From Hymenobacter setariae (GTDB lineage: Bacteria; Bacteroidota; Bacteroidia; Cytophagales; Hymenobacteraceae), in assembly GCF_007713685.1 (NCBI RefSeq), contig NZ_VMRJ01000002.1, positions 1 to 64,000 of the forward strand: a DNA stretch of 64,000 nucleotides, read 5' to 3'. This document shows, in pieces, positions 47,726 through 56,588 of the stretch. The notes beneath the pieces are model-generated. The model did no database searches and was not told the DNA's origin. It worked only from the letters and a program-made list of their open reading frames with translations. The translations under genes and the position numbers were made by a program. Each line of letters starts with the position of its first letter. The first letter of the stretch is position 1.

Positions 47726-47760
47726 AAAAAGCGCCTTCCCGGGGGGGAAAGGCGCTTTTT
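47726..47760 (-). terminator. Terminator after GDSL lipoprotein gene
   Basis: AAAAAGCGCCTT (47726-47737) pairs with AAGGCGCTTTTT (47749-47760). On the minus strand the stem is followed by T-rich sequence. It closes the FadL-GDSL transcription unit. Confidence 0.88.
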
Positions 47761-47784
47761 CAAAAAACCAAGGGCCGGAGCTAC

Positions 47785-49275
47785 CTAGGGGAAGAGCACG
47801 CCGCGGTAGCTAGTGGGGTTCACCTGTGGTACCGACGAGCCGTATTTGGCATTAATAGCCTTAATCATCTCATTGGCTACCAAGGCGTAGCCGCGTGGCG
47901 TGGGGTGCACGCCGTCGAGGCTGAAGAGGTTACCGGTGATGAAGCCGGCCGAGTTATTCACCCCATTGATTACCGAGGGACCGGCTGCGACCGAGCGGAA
48001 GTAAGTGTAGGCATCGAAGAAAGCCAGGCCTTTGGCCGAAGCGGCCGCTTGCAGCGAATTGTTGAAGGCCGTAGTGGCCGCCGACACGTTGGCTTGCTCC
48101 GTGGCATCGAGCACCAGCGTGCTCGGGAAGGGGTTGCCGCTACTGGCGCCGAAAGCCTGGGTAGTATCTACCTGCAGGGTAGCCAGGAAAACCGACAAGT
48201 TTGGAATGGCAGCGGGCAGGCCGGGCCGGGCCTGGGCGTAGAAATCGCGCCAGTACTTGCCGGTACGCTGGCCATATAGGCTCACGTAGGGCGCGGCGGT
48301 GAGCGTGAGTAGCAGTGGCTCGCTACCCCCAGCGCTGCGCACGCTGGCCAGCGTCGTATTCACGCGGGTATTGGGCTGCAAGGGGGCCAGGATGCCCGTA
48401 GTATACACAAAGGGCGCCGCCGTCGGGACGTTAGCCGCCGCTAACAAAGCGCGGGCTGAGGGGCCCACCGTGTTGAAAAACGGAATACCTGCTACATCCG
48501 GGATATTGCTCACAATGCCCTTGGCGCCGTTGGCTGTGAGGGCATTGATAATGCGTACTGCCTTGAGGTTGAAGGTATCGGTGCGGGTAATAGCTCGGGT
48601 AGCCACCGCGCCACCACCCGTGGCGTAGGCTAGCACGTCGTTGTTGCCTAGCCAGCACGAAAAGAAAGTAGCGGCGGGCGTGTTGGTGGTGCCAGCTACT
48701 TCTGCTTTCACACGCTGAAAATAGGTTTGGCTACTGCCGTCTGGCGTAATGCGCTCGAAATAAGCGTTGAAGTTGGCGTCGCTGTAGGCCCTAGCCGGAC
48801 TTACATTACCAAAGTTAGCCGTTTGAATATCAGCCAATTTGATACCATCCATACCTAGGTTATCAACCCGGTCTAGGTACTTGGTATACACTACTGTGGG
48901 CGTAACGGCCCGAATAGCCAAATTGGTAGTGACTGCAGACGTAATGGGGGTACCCGTAGCCGTGAAGCCGGCCAAACGCAAGTAGCCCGAGCCGTTAGCC
49001 TGCGCTTCTGTAAAGAGCGGCTGGTTGAATGCACCGCCACCAGCCAGTGCAAACTGCTGCGCCAGCATGCTGGGGTAGGAATTGAGCTGACCTTCGCGAT
49101 AAACGCCGCCATCTTCCGTGCCGCCAGTGAGCGAATTGCCAATGGCGATGTAACGGCTAAAATTGGCTGAACCCGCCGAAGCGCTGGGGGCGTCGATGTC
49201 GGCTTGGCAGCCGGCCAGGCCTAGCAGCGCCAGCGCAGGAAAGGCCTTCACTGCAAAAGAAGAAATAGTAGTCAT
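47785..49275 (-). CDS. SGNH/GDSL-type hydrolase lipoprotein
   Basis: A 496-residue lipoprotein (lipobox GLAGC, Cys23). The GDSL block I motif is AIGNSLTGG (Ser48), an Asn block is WLGNND, and block V DGVHPTPRGYALVANEM supplies the Asp/His pair. Such enzymes are esterases or lipases acting at the cell surface or in the periplasm. It is longer than minimal SGNH hydrolases because of a large middle region (about 90-400). It is encoded 30 bases after a FadL-type channel on the same strand. The pair would release and import a fatty acid or similar hydrophobic product. Confidence 0.87.
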   Translation of the reverse strand: MTTISSFAVKAFPALALLGLAGCQADIDAPSASAGSANFSRYIAIGNSLTGGTEDGGVYREGQLNSYPSMLAQQFALAGGGAFNQPLFTEAQANGSGYLRLAGFTATGTPITSAVTTNLAIRAVTPTVVYTKYLDRVDNLGMDGIKLADIQTANFGNVSPARAYSDANFNAYFERITPDGSSQTYFQRVKAEVAGTTNTPAATFFSCWLGNNDVLAYATGGGAVATRAITRTDTFNLKAVRIINALTANGAKGIVSNIPDVAGIPFFNTVGPSARALLAAANVPTAAPFVYTTGILAPLQPNTRVNTTLASVRSAGGSEPLLLTLTAAPYVSLYGQRTGKYWRDFYAQARPGLPAAIPNLSVFLATLQVDTTQAFGASSGNPFPSTLVLDATEQANVSAATTAFNNSLQAAASAKGLAFFDAYTYFRSVAAGPSVINGVNNSAGFITGNLFSLDGVHPTPRGYALVANEMIKAINAKYGSSVPQVNPTSYRGVLFP

Positions 49276-49305
49276 GAGAATATGCAGGTGGGAAAAAGGT
49301 CGGCC

Positions 49306-50577
49306 TTAGAATTTGACGTACACCCCGATGCCGGGCACGCTGATGGTCGTCTTGTAGGTACCAGCCACGCGGTCGGTGGTGCCGTTGGCCACTAGGTCGG
49401 CCTGGCTCTGGCTGCGTTGGCGGAAGTCTTCGAACAGGAACGAACCGTCGATGCCGAAGCGCTGGCTAAACTCGTAGGTGAAGCCCGCTGTGAGGCCCAC
49501 GCGGTCGGCGTCGGGGGTTTCGGGAGTCAGGTAGCCATCGCGCACGCAGGCAAAATCATAGAAGCCGCCCGCCCGCACACTTAGGCCGCTCGTGACCTTG
49601 TACTGGCCACCTAGGCGCAAGGCCACGGCGTCTTTGTAGTTGCGCACCGAGCTGGAGGAGGTCACGCCCGCCCCACCCAGCACCCCGCCGGTGTAGGTGA
49701 AGTTGAGCGCCTGGTATTTGCTCCAGCGCACGAGGTTGGCGTCGAAGGCCAGGGTCAGCTTATCGTTGGGGCGCACGCCCACCCCGAAGCTGTACACGTC
49801 GGGCAGCGGCAGCGTGGCGCTGAAGTTGGTAGCCGTGAAGCTGCTGGCCGCAGCGGCTGGAATACCCGATACCCGCACATCGCCACCCGACACGTGCGCG
49901 TCGATGGCCGAGCGGTAGCTGGCCCCGAAGCTCAGCTTATCGCTAGGCTTGTACATGATGCCCACGTTGTAGCCAAACTTGTGGTCGGCCTTGCCCGAAA
50001 GCGTAGCGTGGGCCGTGGTGCCGTTCTGCGATTGCAGCGGAATGTCGCGCTGCAGGTCTACATCGCCGTAGGCCAGCATGACGAGGCCGGCTCCGATGCC
50101 CAGCTGCGGCGTGATGGCGTAGGCCGCCGTGGCTTGCACGTACACCGAAGTCAGCTTGATGTCGGTGAGGGTGTAGCGGCCCGTCCAGCCGTGGCCGTAG
50201 TGTAGCTCGCTGCCGAAGGGCACGTAGGCCCCTAGGCCCACCTGAAACTTGTCGTTGACCTTAAAGCCCGCGTAGCCATTGAAGGGGAAGACGTTCTTGT
50301 TCTGCAGGGTTTCCTGGCCGGTGCCCCCACCTTCGGGGCGGAACGTGATGCGCGGCACGGCCATGTTGATGCCGGCCTGAAAGCTGCTGTAGCCTACAAA
50401 AGCAAACGCGCCGGGATTGTAGAACTGCGCGGCCTGGTCAAGATATAGGCCGGTGCCCGTGCCACCCATGCCGATGTTCTTCTGGCCGGAGAGGCCTATT
50501 TGAAAGCCGCTGGCGAGCGCGCCCGAGGTGGCGGCCAGCAGCGCTCCTCCCGTGAGGAGTAAAGATTTTGCCTGCAT
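49306..50577 (-). CDS. FadL/OmpP1/TodX family outer-membrane transport protein
   Basis: A 423-residue outer-membrane beta-barrel. Signal peptide from MQAKSLLLTGGALLAATSGALA, then the mature start SGFQIGLSGQKNIGMGGTGTGLYLDQAAQFYNPGAFAF. This is the FadL hatch pattern with its NPA(G)-like segment (YNPGAFAF). The barrel ends in a Phe (GIGVYVKF). Members move long-chain fatty acids and other hydrophobic compounds. The ATG at 50577 is used; the frame is open upstream to 50646 but adds no signal. The next gene is a GDSL esterase-like lipoprotein, supporting a lipid-scavenging unit. Confidence 0.92.
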   Translation of the reverse strand: MQAKSLLLTGGALLAATSGALASGFQIGLSGQKNIGMGGTGTGLYLDQAAQFYNPGAFAFVGYSSFQAGINMAVPRITFRPEGGGTGQETLQNKNVFPFNGYAGFKVNDKFQVGLGAYVPFGSELHYGHGWTGRYTLTDIKLTSVYVQATAAYAITPQLGIGAGLVMLAYGDVDLQRDIPLQSQNGTTAHATLSGKADHKFGYNVGIMYKPSDKLSFGASYRSAIDAHVSGGDVRVSGIPAAAASSFTATNFSATLPLPDVYSFGVGVRPNDKLTLAFDANLVRWSKYQALNFTYTGGVLGGAGVTSSSSVRNYKDAVALRLGGQYKVTSGLSVRAGGFYDFACVRDGYLTPETPDADRVGLTAGFTYEFSQRFGIDGSFLFEDFRQRSQSQADLVANGTTDRVAGTYKTTISVPGIGVYVKF

Positions 50578-50800
50578 ACGTAGAATGAGGGTGGGTGAGA
50601 AAGATGGGAATAAAGGTATTGTGCTTTTTGCAAAAAAAGTAGGCACGCCTACTATATCCCAGCCATTATTTTCTGCAAAGCTATTGCCTACCCGCGGTGA
50701 ATGAATTTGAGCCTAGGTGCGTGCGGACGCGGAGCCATACCACCCACGCGCTACCTCATTTCAAAACATTAACTTAACAGCATTAGCTTTACCTGTATGG

Positions 50801-50808
50801 TAGTTTTG
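50801..50808 (+). promoter_or_regulatory. Candidate -7 box of the T9SS nuclease gene
   Basis: TAGTTTTG fits the Bacteroidota TAnnTTTG box and lies 30 bases before the ATG at 50838, which leaves a short leader. No TTG is found at the expected -33 position, so this is a partial match only. Confidence 0.4.
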
Positions 50809-50837
50809 TACTACTATTTCCCCACAGCTTCCACTAT

Positions 50838-53800
50838 ATGACAAAACCATTCCTCAAACTGGGTTGGACTAGCTTGCTGGCGCTAGCCACGCTGGGCGCG
50901 CACGCCCAAGCGACGGCGCCGCTTACTGGTACTTCCTACGCGCAAGACTTTAACGAGCTAGCCGCTACCGGCACGGCTAATACAAAGACCACGCTGCCCC
51001 TAGGGTGGGATTTTGTAGAAACCGGTACCAATGGCGACCAAACCTACGCCACCAGCACTGGCTCAAGCACGGCCGGCAATACCTACAGCTTCGGCGCCAG
51101 CGGCAGCACCAACCGCGCCTTTGGCTCGCTGCAAAGCGGCTCGGTTGTGCCCACCATCGGGGGCGGATTTGTGAACAACACGGGGGCTACGCTCACTAGC
51201 ATCACCGTTGCTTACACAGGTCAGACTTGGCGCGTCGGCACCATCAACCGTACCGACCGGCTCGACTTTCAATACAGCACCGACGCTACGTCCATCAGCA
51301 CAGGCACGTGGACGAGCGTAGCCGCGCTCAGCTACACCAACACGGCCGCCACCACCGTGGGGGTAGCTACTCCTACTCAAACGGCCGCTATCTCGAATAC
51401 TATTACGGGGCTTAACCTAGCGGCCGGCGACACGTTTTGGGTGCGCTGGAACGACTTCAACGCTAGCGGAGCCGACGATGGCATGGCTGTCGACGACTTC
51501 TCGCTGAGCTGGAGCGCGCCCACGGCTGCCCAGCTCATAGCGGCTCCTAGCCCGCTCGCCTTCGGCAGCACGGCCGTTGGCAGCACCTCGGCCGCCAAAA
51601 CCTACACCTTAACGGGTGCCAACCTCAGCAACCCGACTACGCTCACGGCCACGGGTCCGTTTGTGCTTTCGAAGGATGGCAGCAGTGGCTCGTATGGCAC
51701 CTCGCTTACCTACACGGTGGCCGAGTTGGCCGCCCCCGCCACGGTGTACGTGCTGTTTGTGCCCACCGCTGGTGGTGCGGCTACGGGCCGCATCAGCCAC
51801 AGCAGCGGCACGGCATCGGCCACGGTGGTGCTGAGTGGTGCGGGCTACGACCCCAACCAAACCAGCTTTAGCTTCGATGCCTGCACCGGCACTACCGACC
51901 TCTCGGATGGCTGGCTGCAATACAGCGTGGCCGGTGCCCAAACCTGGGCCTGCACCACCTTTGGCCGCAACAAGGCCACGAACTCGCCCACGGCCTCGGC
52001 GCCTTATGGCGTGCAAATCAACGGCTTTGCTAATGGCAGCAACGTTGAAAACCAAGATTGGCTCATTTCGCCTAGCCTGAACCTAAGCGCTACCAACTTC
52101 CCCGCCCTCACGTTCTGGGCGCGCTCGGCATTCACGGGCCCGAGCCTGGCCGTGCGTGTTTCGACCAACTACACGGGCAGCGGCGACCCTAGCCTCGCTA
52201 CCTGGACTACGATTAGCGCGATTCTGCCCACGGCCGGCTCCGACGTTTGGACGCAGGTGGGTGGCCTCGACCTGAGCGCTTTCAAAGCGCCCAAGGTATA
52301 TGTGGCCCTGGTGTACACCTCGGGCCCCAGCACCGGCGCCTCGCGCTGGACGGTCGATGATATTGCCATCACCAACGGCAATGCCGCCCCAGCCCCGGTG
52401 CTGGCCGCAACCCCAGCTACGTTGTTCCTAGGCAACCAGTCGGTAGGCAATAGCACCATTCAGACCTTCAACCTCAGCGTAGCCAACCTCACGGGCAACG
52501 TAACGCTGACGACCTCGGCTGCCGACTACCAAGTGGCAAAAGCTGGCGGCGCATTCGCCCGCACCATCAGCCTAACTCCTGCCGAACTAGCTGGCCCGAC
52601 TACCATTCAAGTAAAGTTTGCGCCCCTCACGGCTGGCTTGGCCTACGCTGGCAATGTCAGCATCGCTACGGCTGGCGCCTCTACGGCTACAGTGCAGCTG
52701 GTTGGCAATTCGTACGACCTGAACAGCTCGCTGGAAGTGGTGGACTGGAACATGGAGTGGTTTGGGTCGGCTCCCTCGGCCAACGTAGGCCCGACCAACA
52801 AAGACCTGCAGCAAGCCAATGCCTTGAAGGTGATGGCCAGCCTGCGGGCCGACGTTTTCATTTTGCAAGAAGTGGTGAGTGTTGACCGCCTCAAGCAAGT
52901 AGTGGCCGACCTGTCGGCCGCCACGGGCATCACCTACGGCTACCAGGCCTCGGATTTTGGCTCTTATGCCGACGACCCCACCACCGACGCCGCCGACTAC
53001 GCCAGCGCCCAGAAGTTGGCCTTCGTGTACAACACGGCCGTGGTGACCAACCCTACATTCCAGGGCCTGCTGCGGTGCAGCGAAGCCGACAACTGCCCCG
53101 CGTATAACGCCTGGGCCGGTGGTCGCTTCCCGTACATGATGACCGCCACGGTGACCCTGAATGGGGTGGCCAAGCAGGTACGGTTTATCGACATCCACGC
53201 CAAGGCTAACAGCACTGCCACGTCGGCCAACGACTACCAGCGCCGCAAAGTAGGTGCCGACCTGCTGAAAGCCTACCTAGACGCCAACTACCCGAACGAC
53301 AATATCCTCATTGCGGGCGACTACAACGACGTACTCAATGGTACCATTGCCACGGGCGTATCGCCGGCCGTGAGCTCGTACAGCTCCTTCCTGAACGATG
53401 CGGCTGGCTACGTACCCCTGACGCTGGCCCTGGCCAACGCGGGCGCCCAGTCGACAGCTGGCTACCCCACCGTAATCGACAACAGCATCGCTTCTAATGA
53501 GCTAGCGGCCTACTACCTGCCGGGCTCGGCTGCCGTGCGCACCGATATCGCCAGCCAGATTGAGAGCTACGCCACCACTACCACCGACCACTACCCAGTG
53601 TTCACGCGCTACTCGTTCTCAACGCCTGACCTGGTCATCAGCACTCCCAACCAGCTGGTGCTCAATGGCATTTACAACAGCATCACCGTTACGGGTACTG
53701 GCTCGGCTCGGGTACAGGCGCCGGTGGCAGTCAATACGTCGCTGACCGTGCAAGGCGGCGGCCGCCTCGACACCGACTGCCAGCCCCTGACGGGCCCCGG

Positions 53801-55541
53801 CACCTTCACAGTGGCCGATGGCGGTACGCTGGGCATCTGCGATGCGGCGGGTATTACCACCACCGGTAGCACGGGCGCTATTCAGGTTACGGGCACGCGC
53901 TCGTTCTCGATAGCTGCCAACTACGTCTACAATGGCACGGCTGCCCAGGTAACGGGCCTAGGTCTGCCTAGCCAAGTGCGCGAGCTGACGACCACCAACG
54001 CCAGCAACCTGACCCTGAGCCAGCCCCTGACCGTGGCCCAGACTCTGACTGTGGCCAGCAGCGGCAACGTGCTGCTAAACAACCAAGCCCTGACGCTGCG
54101 CTCTGACGCCGCGGGCACGGCCCTCGTCGTGAACAGCGGCACCGGCACCGTGCAAGGCGCCACGGCTGCCGTGCAGCGCTACTTCGATGGCAGCCTCAAT
54201 GGCGGCTTAGGCTATCGCCAGCTGTCGGCGCCGGTGAGCGGCTCGACCGTGGCCGACCTGGCCACGGCTAGCTTCACGCCCGTTGTGAACTCAACGTATA
54301 ACGGTAGCGCCATGCCCGGCTCGGTGCAGCCCTACCCCACGGTGTACGGCTACGACGAAAGTCGCCTCACGACTACGACCAATAACTTATCGGCCTTCGA
54401 CAAAGGCTGGTACTCACCGGCTGACCTGCGCAGCGCGCTGGTAGTAGGCAAAGGCTACACCGTGAACCTAGGTGCTAGGCAGGCAGTAGACTTCGTGGGT
54501 GCCCTCAACAATGGCGACTACACCCAGAATCTGACGCGCCAAGACCAAACTGCCGATGGCGGCTGGCAGCTGCTGGGCAACCCCTACCCCGCCCCCCTTG
54601 ACTGGAGCCAGGTGATGCCCGCCGACCGCCCCGGCCTCGAAGCGGCCGTGTACGTGAGCCAGAGCACCGGCCAGTATGCCAACACTTACCGTAGCTACGT
54701 TAACAAAATCGGTGTTCCCGTGCTGCCAGTTGGCCAAGGCTTCTTTGTGCGGGTAGCCGAAAACCAGATCAGCGCCACCCTATCACTGCACAACAGCCAG
54801 CGCGTGACCAGCTACGCCACCCAAGTGAGCGTGCAGCGCACCACCGGCGAAACCCGCCCCCTGCTGAACCTAACCCTTGGTACCGCCAGCGGCAGCGCCG
54901 ACGCACTGTATGTATATGCTGAAAGCGGCGCTACCGCCGGCTTCGACGTGCAGCAAGACGCCGCCAAGCTCCCCAATGCCACTGGCCTGAACCTAGCTGC
55001 TCTCACCAGCACGGGCCAGCCCCTGAGCATCCAAGGCCTGGCTACCCTGACTGGCCGCGTGGCTTTGCGCGTGCAAGTGCCGGTCGCTGGCACCTACTCG
55101 CTCACCGCTGCCGAATTGCTGAACCTGCCTGTTGGCACTCAAGTCGTGCTAGAAGATACTAAAACCGGCCAGCGCACTCCGCTCACGGCTGCGGGCAATG
55201 CCTACACCTTCTCGGTAGCCGCTGGCGAGCCCGTAGACGGCCGCTTCTGGCTGCGCCTCAATGGCGTGGATAGCCCGCTGGCCACTACTAGCCCGCTGCA
55301 AACTGAGCTAGCTCTGTACCCCAACCCCACGCAGAATGGCCAGGCTACGCTGCTCGTGCCCACTGGCACGGGTGCTGGCCAAGTGCGGGTACTCGACGCC
55401 CTAGGTCGTCTGGTGCGCGAGCAAGCGCTCGTGGTAGGTGGTGCTACTACGCTGAAGCTGGCTGGTCTGCCAGCCGGCGTGTATATGGTGCGCGTGCAAG
55501 CTGGTAGCGAGCAGGCTACCCGTCGCCTCACTATTAACTAA
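50838..55541 (+). CDS. Very large T9SS-exported protein with endonuclease/exonuclease/phosphatase domain
   Basis: A 1567-residue secreted protein. Order: signal peptide (ends AHAQ, about residue 24), a jelly-roll-like N-terminal domain, an Ig-like repeat (LAFGSTAVGSTSAAKTYTL), a choice-of-anchor-type domain with WTVDDIAI, and a second Ig-like repeat. An endonuclease/exonuclease/phosphatase domain spans about 630-927 (VVDWNMEWFG, VFILQEVV, RFIDIHAKA, LIAGDYNDVLNG, TTDHYPVF). A long beta-rich stretch follows, then a T9SS type A sorting domain (LALYPNPTQ near 1491). The nuclease-domain Glu, Asp/Asn and His positions are present. It is likely a surface or released nuclease or phosphodiesterase. 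A terminator follows it. Confidence 0.88.
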   Translation: MTKPFLKLGWTSLLALATLGAHAQATAPLTGTSYAQDFNELAATGTANTKTTLPLGWDFVETGTNGDQTYATSTGSSTAGNTYSFGASGSTNRAFGSLQSGSVVPTIGGGFVNNTGATLTSITVAYTGQTWRVGTINRTDRLDFQYSTDATSISTGTWTSVAALSYTNTAATTVGVATPTQTAAISNTITGLNLAAGDTFWVRWNDFNASGADDGMAVDDFSLSWSAPTAAQLIAAPSPLAFGSTAVGSTSAAKTYTLTGANLSNPTTLTATGPFVLSKDGSSGSYGTSLTYTVAELAAPATVYVLFVPTAGGAATGRISHSSGTASATVVLSGAGYDPNQTSFSFDACTGTTDLSDGWLQYSVAGAQTWACTTFGRNKATNSPTASAPYGVQINGFANGSNVENQDWLISPSLNLSATNFPALTFWARSAFTGPSLAVRVSTNYTGSGDPSLATWTTISAILPTAGSDVWTQVGGLDLSAFKAPKVYVALVYTSGPSTGASRWTVDDIAITNGNAAPAPVLAATPATLFLGNQSVGNSTIQTFNLSVANLTGNVTLTTSAADYQVAKAGGAFARTISLTPAELAGPTTIQVKFAPLTAGLAYAGNVSIATAGASTATVQLVGNSYDLNSSLEVVDWNMEWFGSAPSANVGPTNKDLQQANALKVMASLRADVFILQEVVSVDRLKQVVADLSAATGITYGYQASDFGSYADDPTTDAADYASAQKLAFVYNTAVVTNPTFQGLLRCSEADNCPAYNAWAGGRFPYMMTATVTLNGVAKQVRFIDIHAKANSTATSANDYQRRKVGADLLKAYLDANYPNDNILIAGDYNDVLNGTIATGVSPAVSSYSSFLNDAAGYVPLTLALANAGAQSTAGYPTVIDNSIASNELAAYYLPGSAAVRTDIASQIESYATTTTDHYPVFTRYSFSTPDLVISTPNQLVLNGIYNSITVTGTGSARVQAPVAVNTSLTVQGGGRLDTDCQPLTGPGTFTVADGGTLGICDAAGITTTGSTGAIQVTGTRSFSIAANYVYNGTAAQVTGLGLPSQVRELTTTNASNLTLSQPLTVAQTLTVASSGNVLLNNQALTLRSDAAGTALVVNSGTGTVQGATAAVQRYFDGSLNGGLGYRQLSAPVSGSTVADLATASFTPVVNSTYNGSAMPGSVQPYPTVYGYDESRLTTTTNNLSAFDKGWYSPADLRSALVVGKGYTVNLGARQAVDFVGALNNGDYTQNLTRQDQTADGGWQLLGNPYPAPLDWSQVMPADRPGLEAAVYVSQSTGQYANTYRSYVNKIGVPVLPVGQGFFVRVAENQISATLSLHNSQRVTSYATQVSVQRTTGETRPLLNLTLGTASGSADALYVYAESGATAGFDVQQDAAKLPNATGLNLAALTSTGQPLSIQGLATLTGRVALRVQVPVAGTYSLTAAELLNLPVGTQVVLEDTKTGQRTPLTAAGNAYTFSVAAGEPVDGRFWLRLNGVDSPLATTSPLQTELALYPNPTQNGQATLLVPTGTGAGQVRVLDALGRLVREQALVVGGATTLKLAGLPAGVYMVRVQAGSEQATRRLTIN

Positions 55542-55615
55542 CGTAGCGCGCCGCTTAGCCTTTTGGCTGGCGCGCCGCTGCACATAGGGACTAGCCCTTC
55601 GCTGGTTTCTTCTTT

Positions 55616-55650
55616 AAAAACGCTCGTTGGCTCGGCCAGCGAGCGTTTTT
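55616..55650 (+). terminator. Terminator after the T9SS nuclease gene
   Basis: A 16-bp stem (55616-55631 with 55635-55650, core ACGCTCGTTGGC/GCCAGCGAGCGT, one mismatched pair at most) ends in a T run. It lies about 75 bases after the stop codon. Confidence 0.9.
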
Positions 55651-55725
55651 TAGTTTAGAACGCTACCTAGGAAATCTTGCACATTGCTGCGCAACTTGCC
55701 ACGGCTTACGTTCTCCCTCTTGCTC

Positions 55726-56469
55726 ATGCGCCCAGCCGACACGCGCCACCGTGGCCCGCACCCCGCCGATGACCAGCTATTTGCGCCCAAGTGGGTGCCG
55801 GTGCTGCGCCGCGCCACCGCCGAGCTGTCGTGGCTGCTCACGCGCGGGTACCCGCCCAGCGCCACCCTAAAGCTAGTGGGCGACCGCTACGCCCTCACCG
55901 AGCGCCAGCGCTGGGCCGTGGGCCGCGCTGCCTGCCCCGATGAGCTACGCACCGGCCGGGCATCTAAGCAACTACTGCCCAGCGACCTAGGTGGCCGGCC
56001 TATATCCATCGACGGCTTCAACCTACTTATTACCCTCGAAACCGCTTTGAGCGGCGGTGTGGTGCTACGGGGCCGCGACGGAGCCCTGCGCGACTTGTCG
56101 AGCATTCATGGCACCTACCGGGCGGTGCAGGAAACCGACCGGGCCATTCAGCTGGCCGCCACCGCGCTGCTTGCGCTCAGGCCCGGCCCCGTGCGGTGGC
56201 TGCTCGACCAGCCCGTGTCAAATAGTGGCCGACTGGCGGCGCGCCTACGCGAGTTGGGGCCCGCCCTAGGTCTGCCCTGGACGGCCGAAGTAGTCATGAA
56301 CCCCGACCGCGAGCTAGCCGAAACCACCGACGTGGTCGTTACCTCTGACTCGGTTGTGCTTGACCGCGCCGGCGCCTGGCTCAACCTCGCCGCGCTAGCC
56401 TTGGAAGCCGCCCCGCCGCGCTGGCTGCTCGACCTAGGCGAGGACTACGCAGAGGCTGACGCAGGCTAG
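55726..56469 (+). CDS. DUF434 domain-containing protein
   Basis: A 247-residue soluble protein. The DUF434 part (about 20-80: RGYPPSATLKLVGDRYALTERQR) is followed by a DUF5616-like domain (SIDGFNLLITLETALSGG, LRDLSSIHGTYRAVQETDRAI). The second half has NSGRLAARLREL and VVTSDSVVLDRAGAWLNLA, which look PIN/NYN-like in layout, with spaced Asp residues. A nucleic-acid-related role is therefore possible but unproven. The ATG at 55726 is used rather than the TTG at 55684, which lies close behind the terminator of the previous gene. It is followed by the tricorn-like gene on the same strand. Confidence 0.86.
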   Translation: MRPADTRHRGPHPADDQLFAPKWVPVLRRATAELSWLLTRGYPPSATLKLVGDRYALTERQRWAVGRAACPDELRTGRASKQLLPSDLGGRPISIDGFNLLITLETALSGGVVLRGRDGALRDLSSIHGTYRAVQETDRAIQLAATALLALRPGPVRWLLDQPVSNSGRLAARLRELGPALGLPWTAEVVMNPDRELAETTDVVVTSDSVVLDRAGAWLNLAALALEAAPPRWLLDLGEDYAEADAG

Positions 56470-56588
56470 GAACGACTGCGTTTTACAGTCTAAACTGGCT
56501 TTACTGATTCCAGCCTAGTTTCCTAGGTTCCTGATGCAGCGCGGCGACTTAGTTACCGACCTTTCTCCTTAGTCTTTTATGAAAACCT

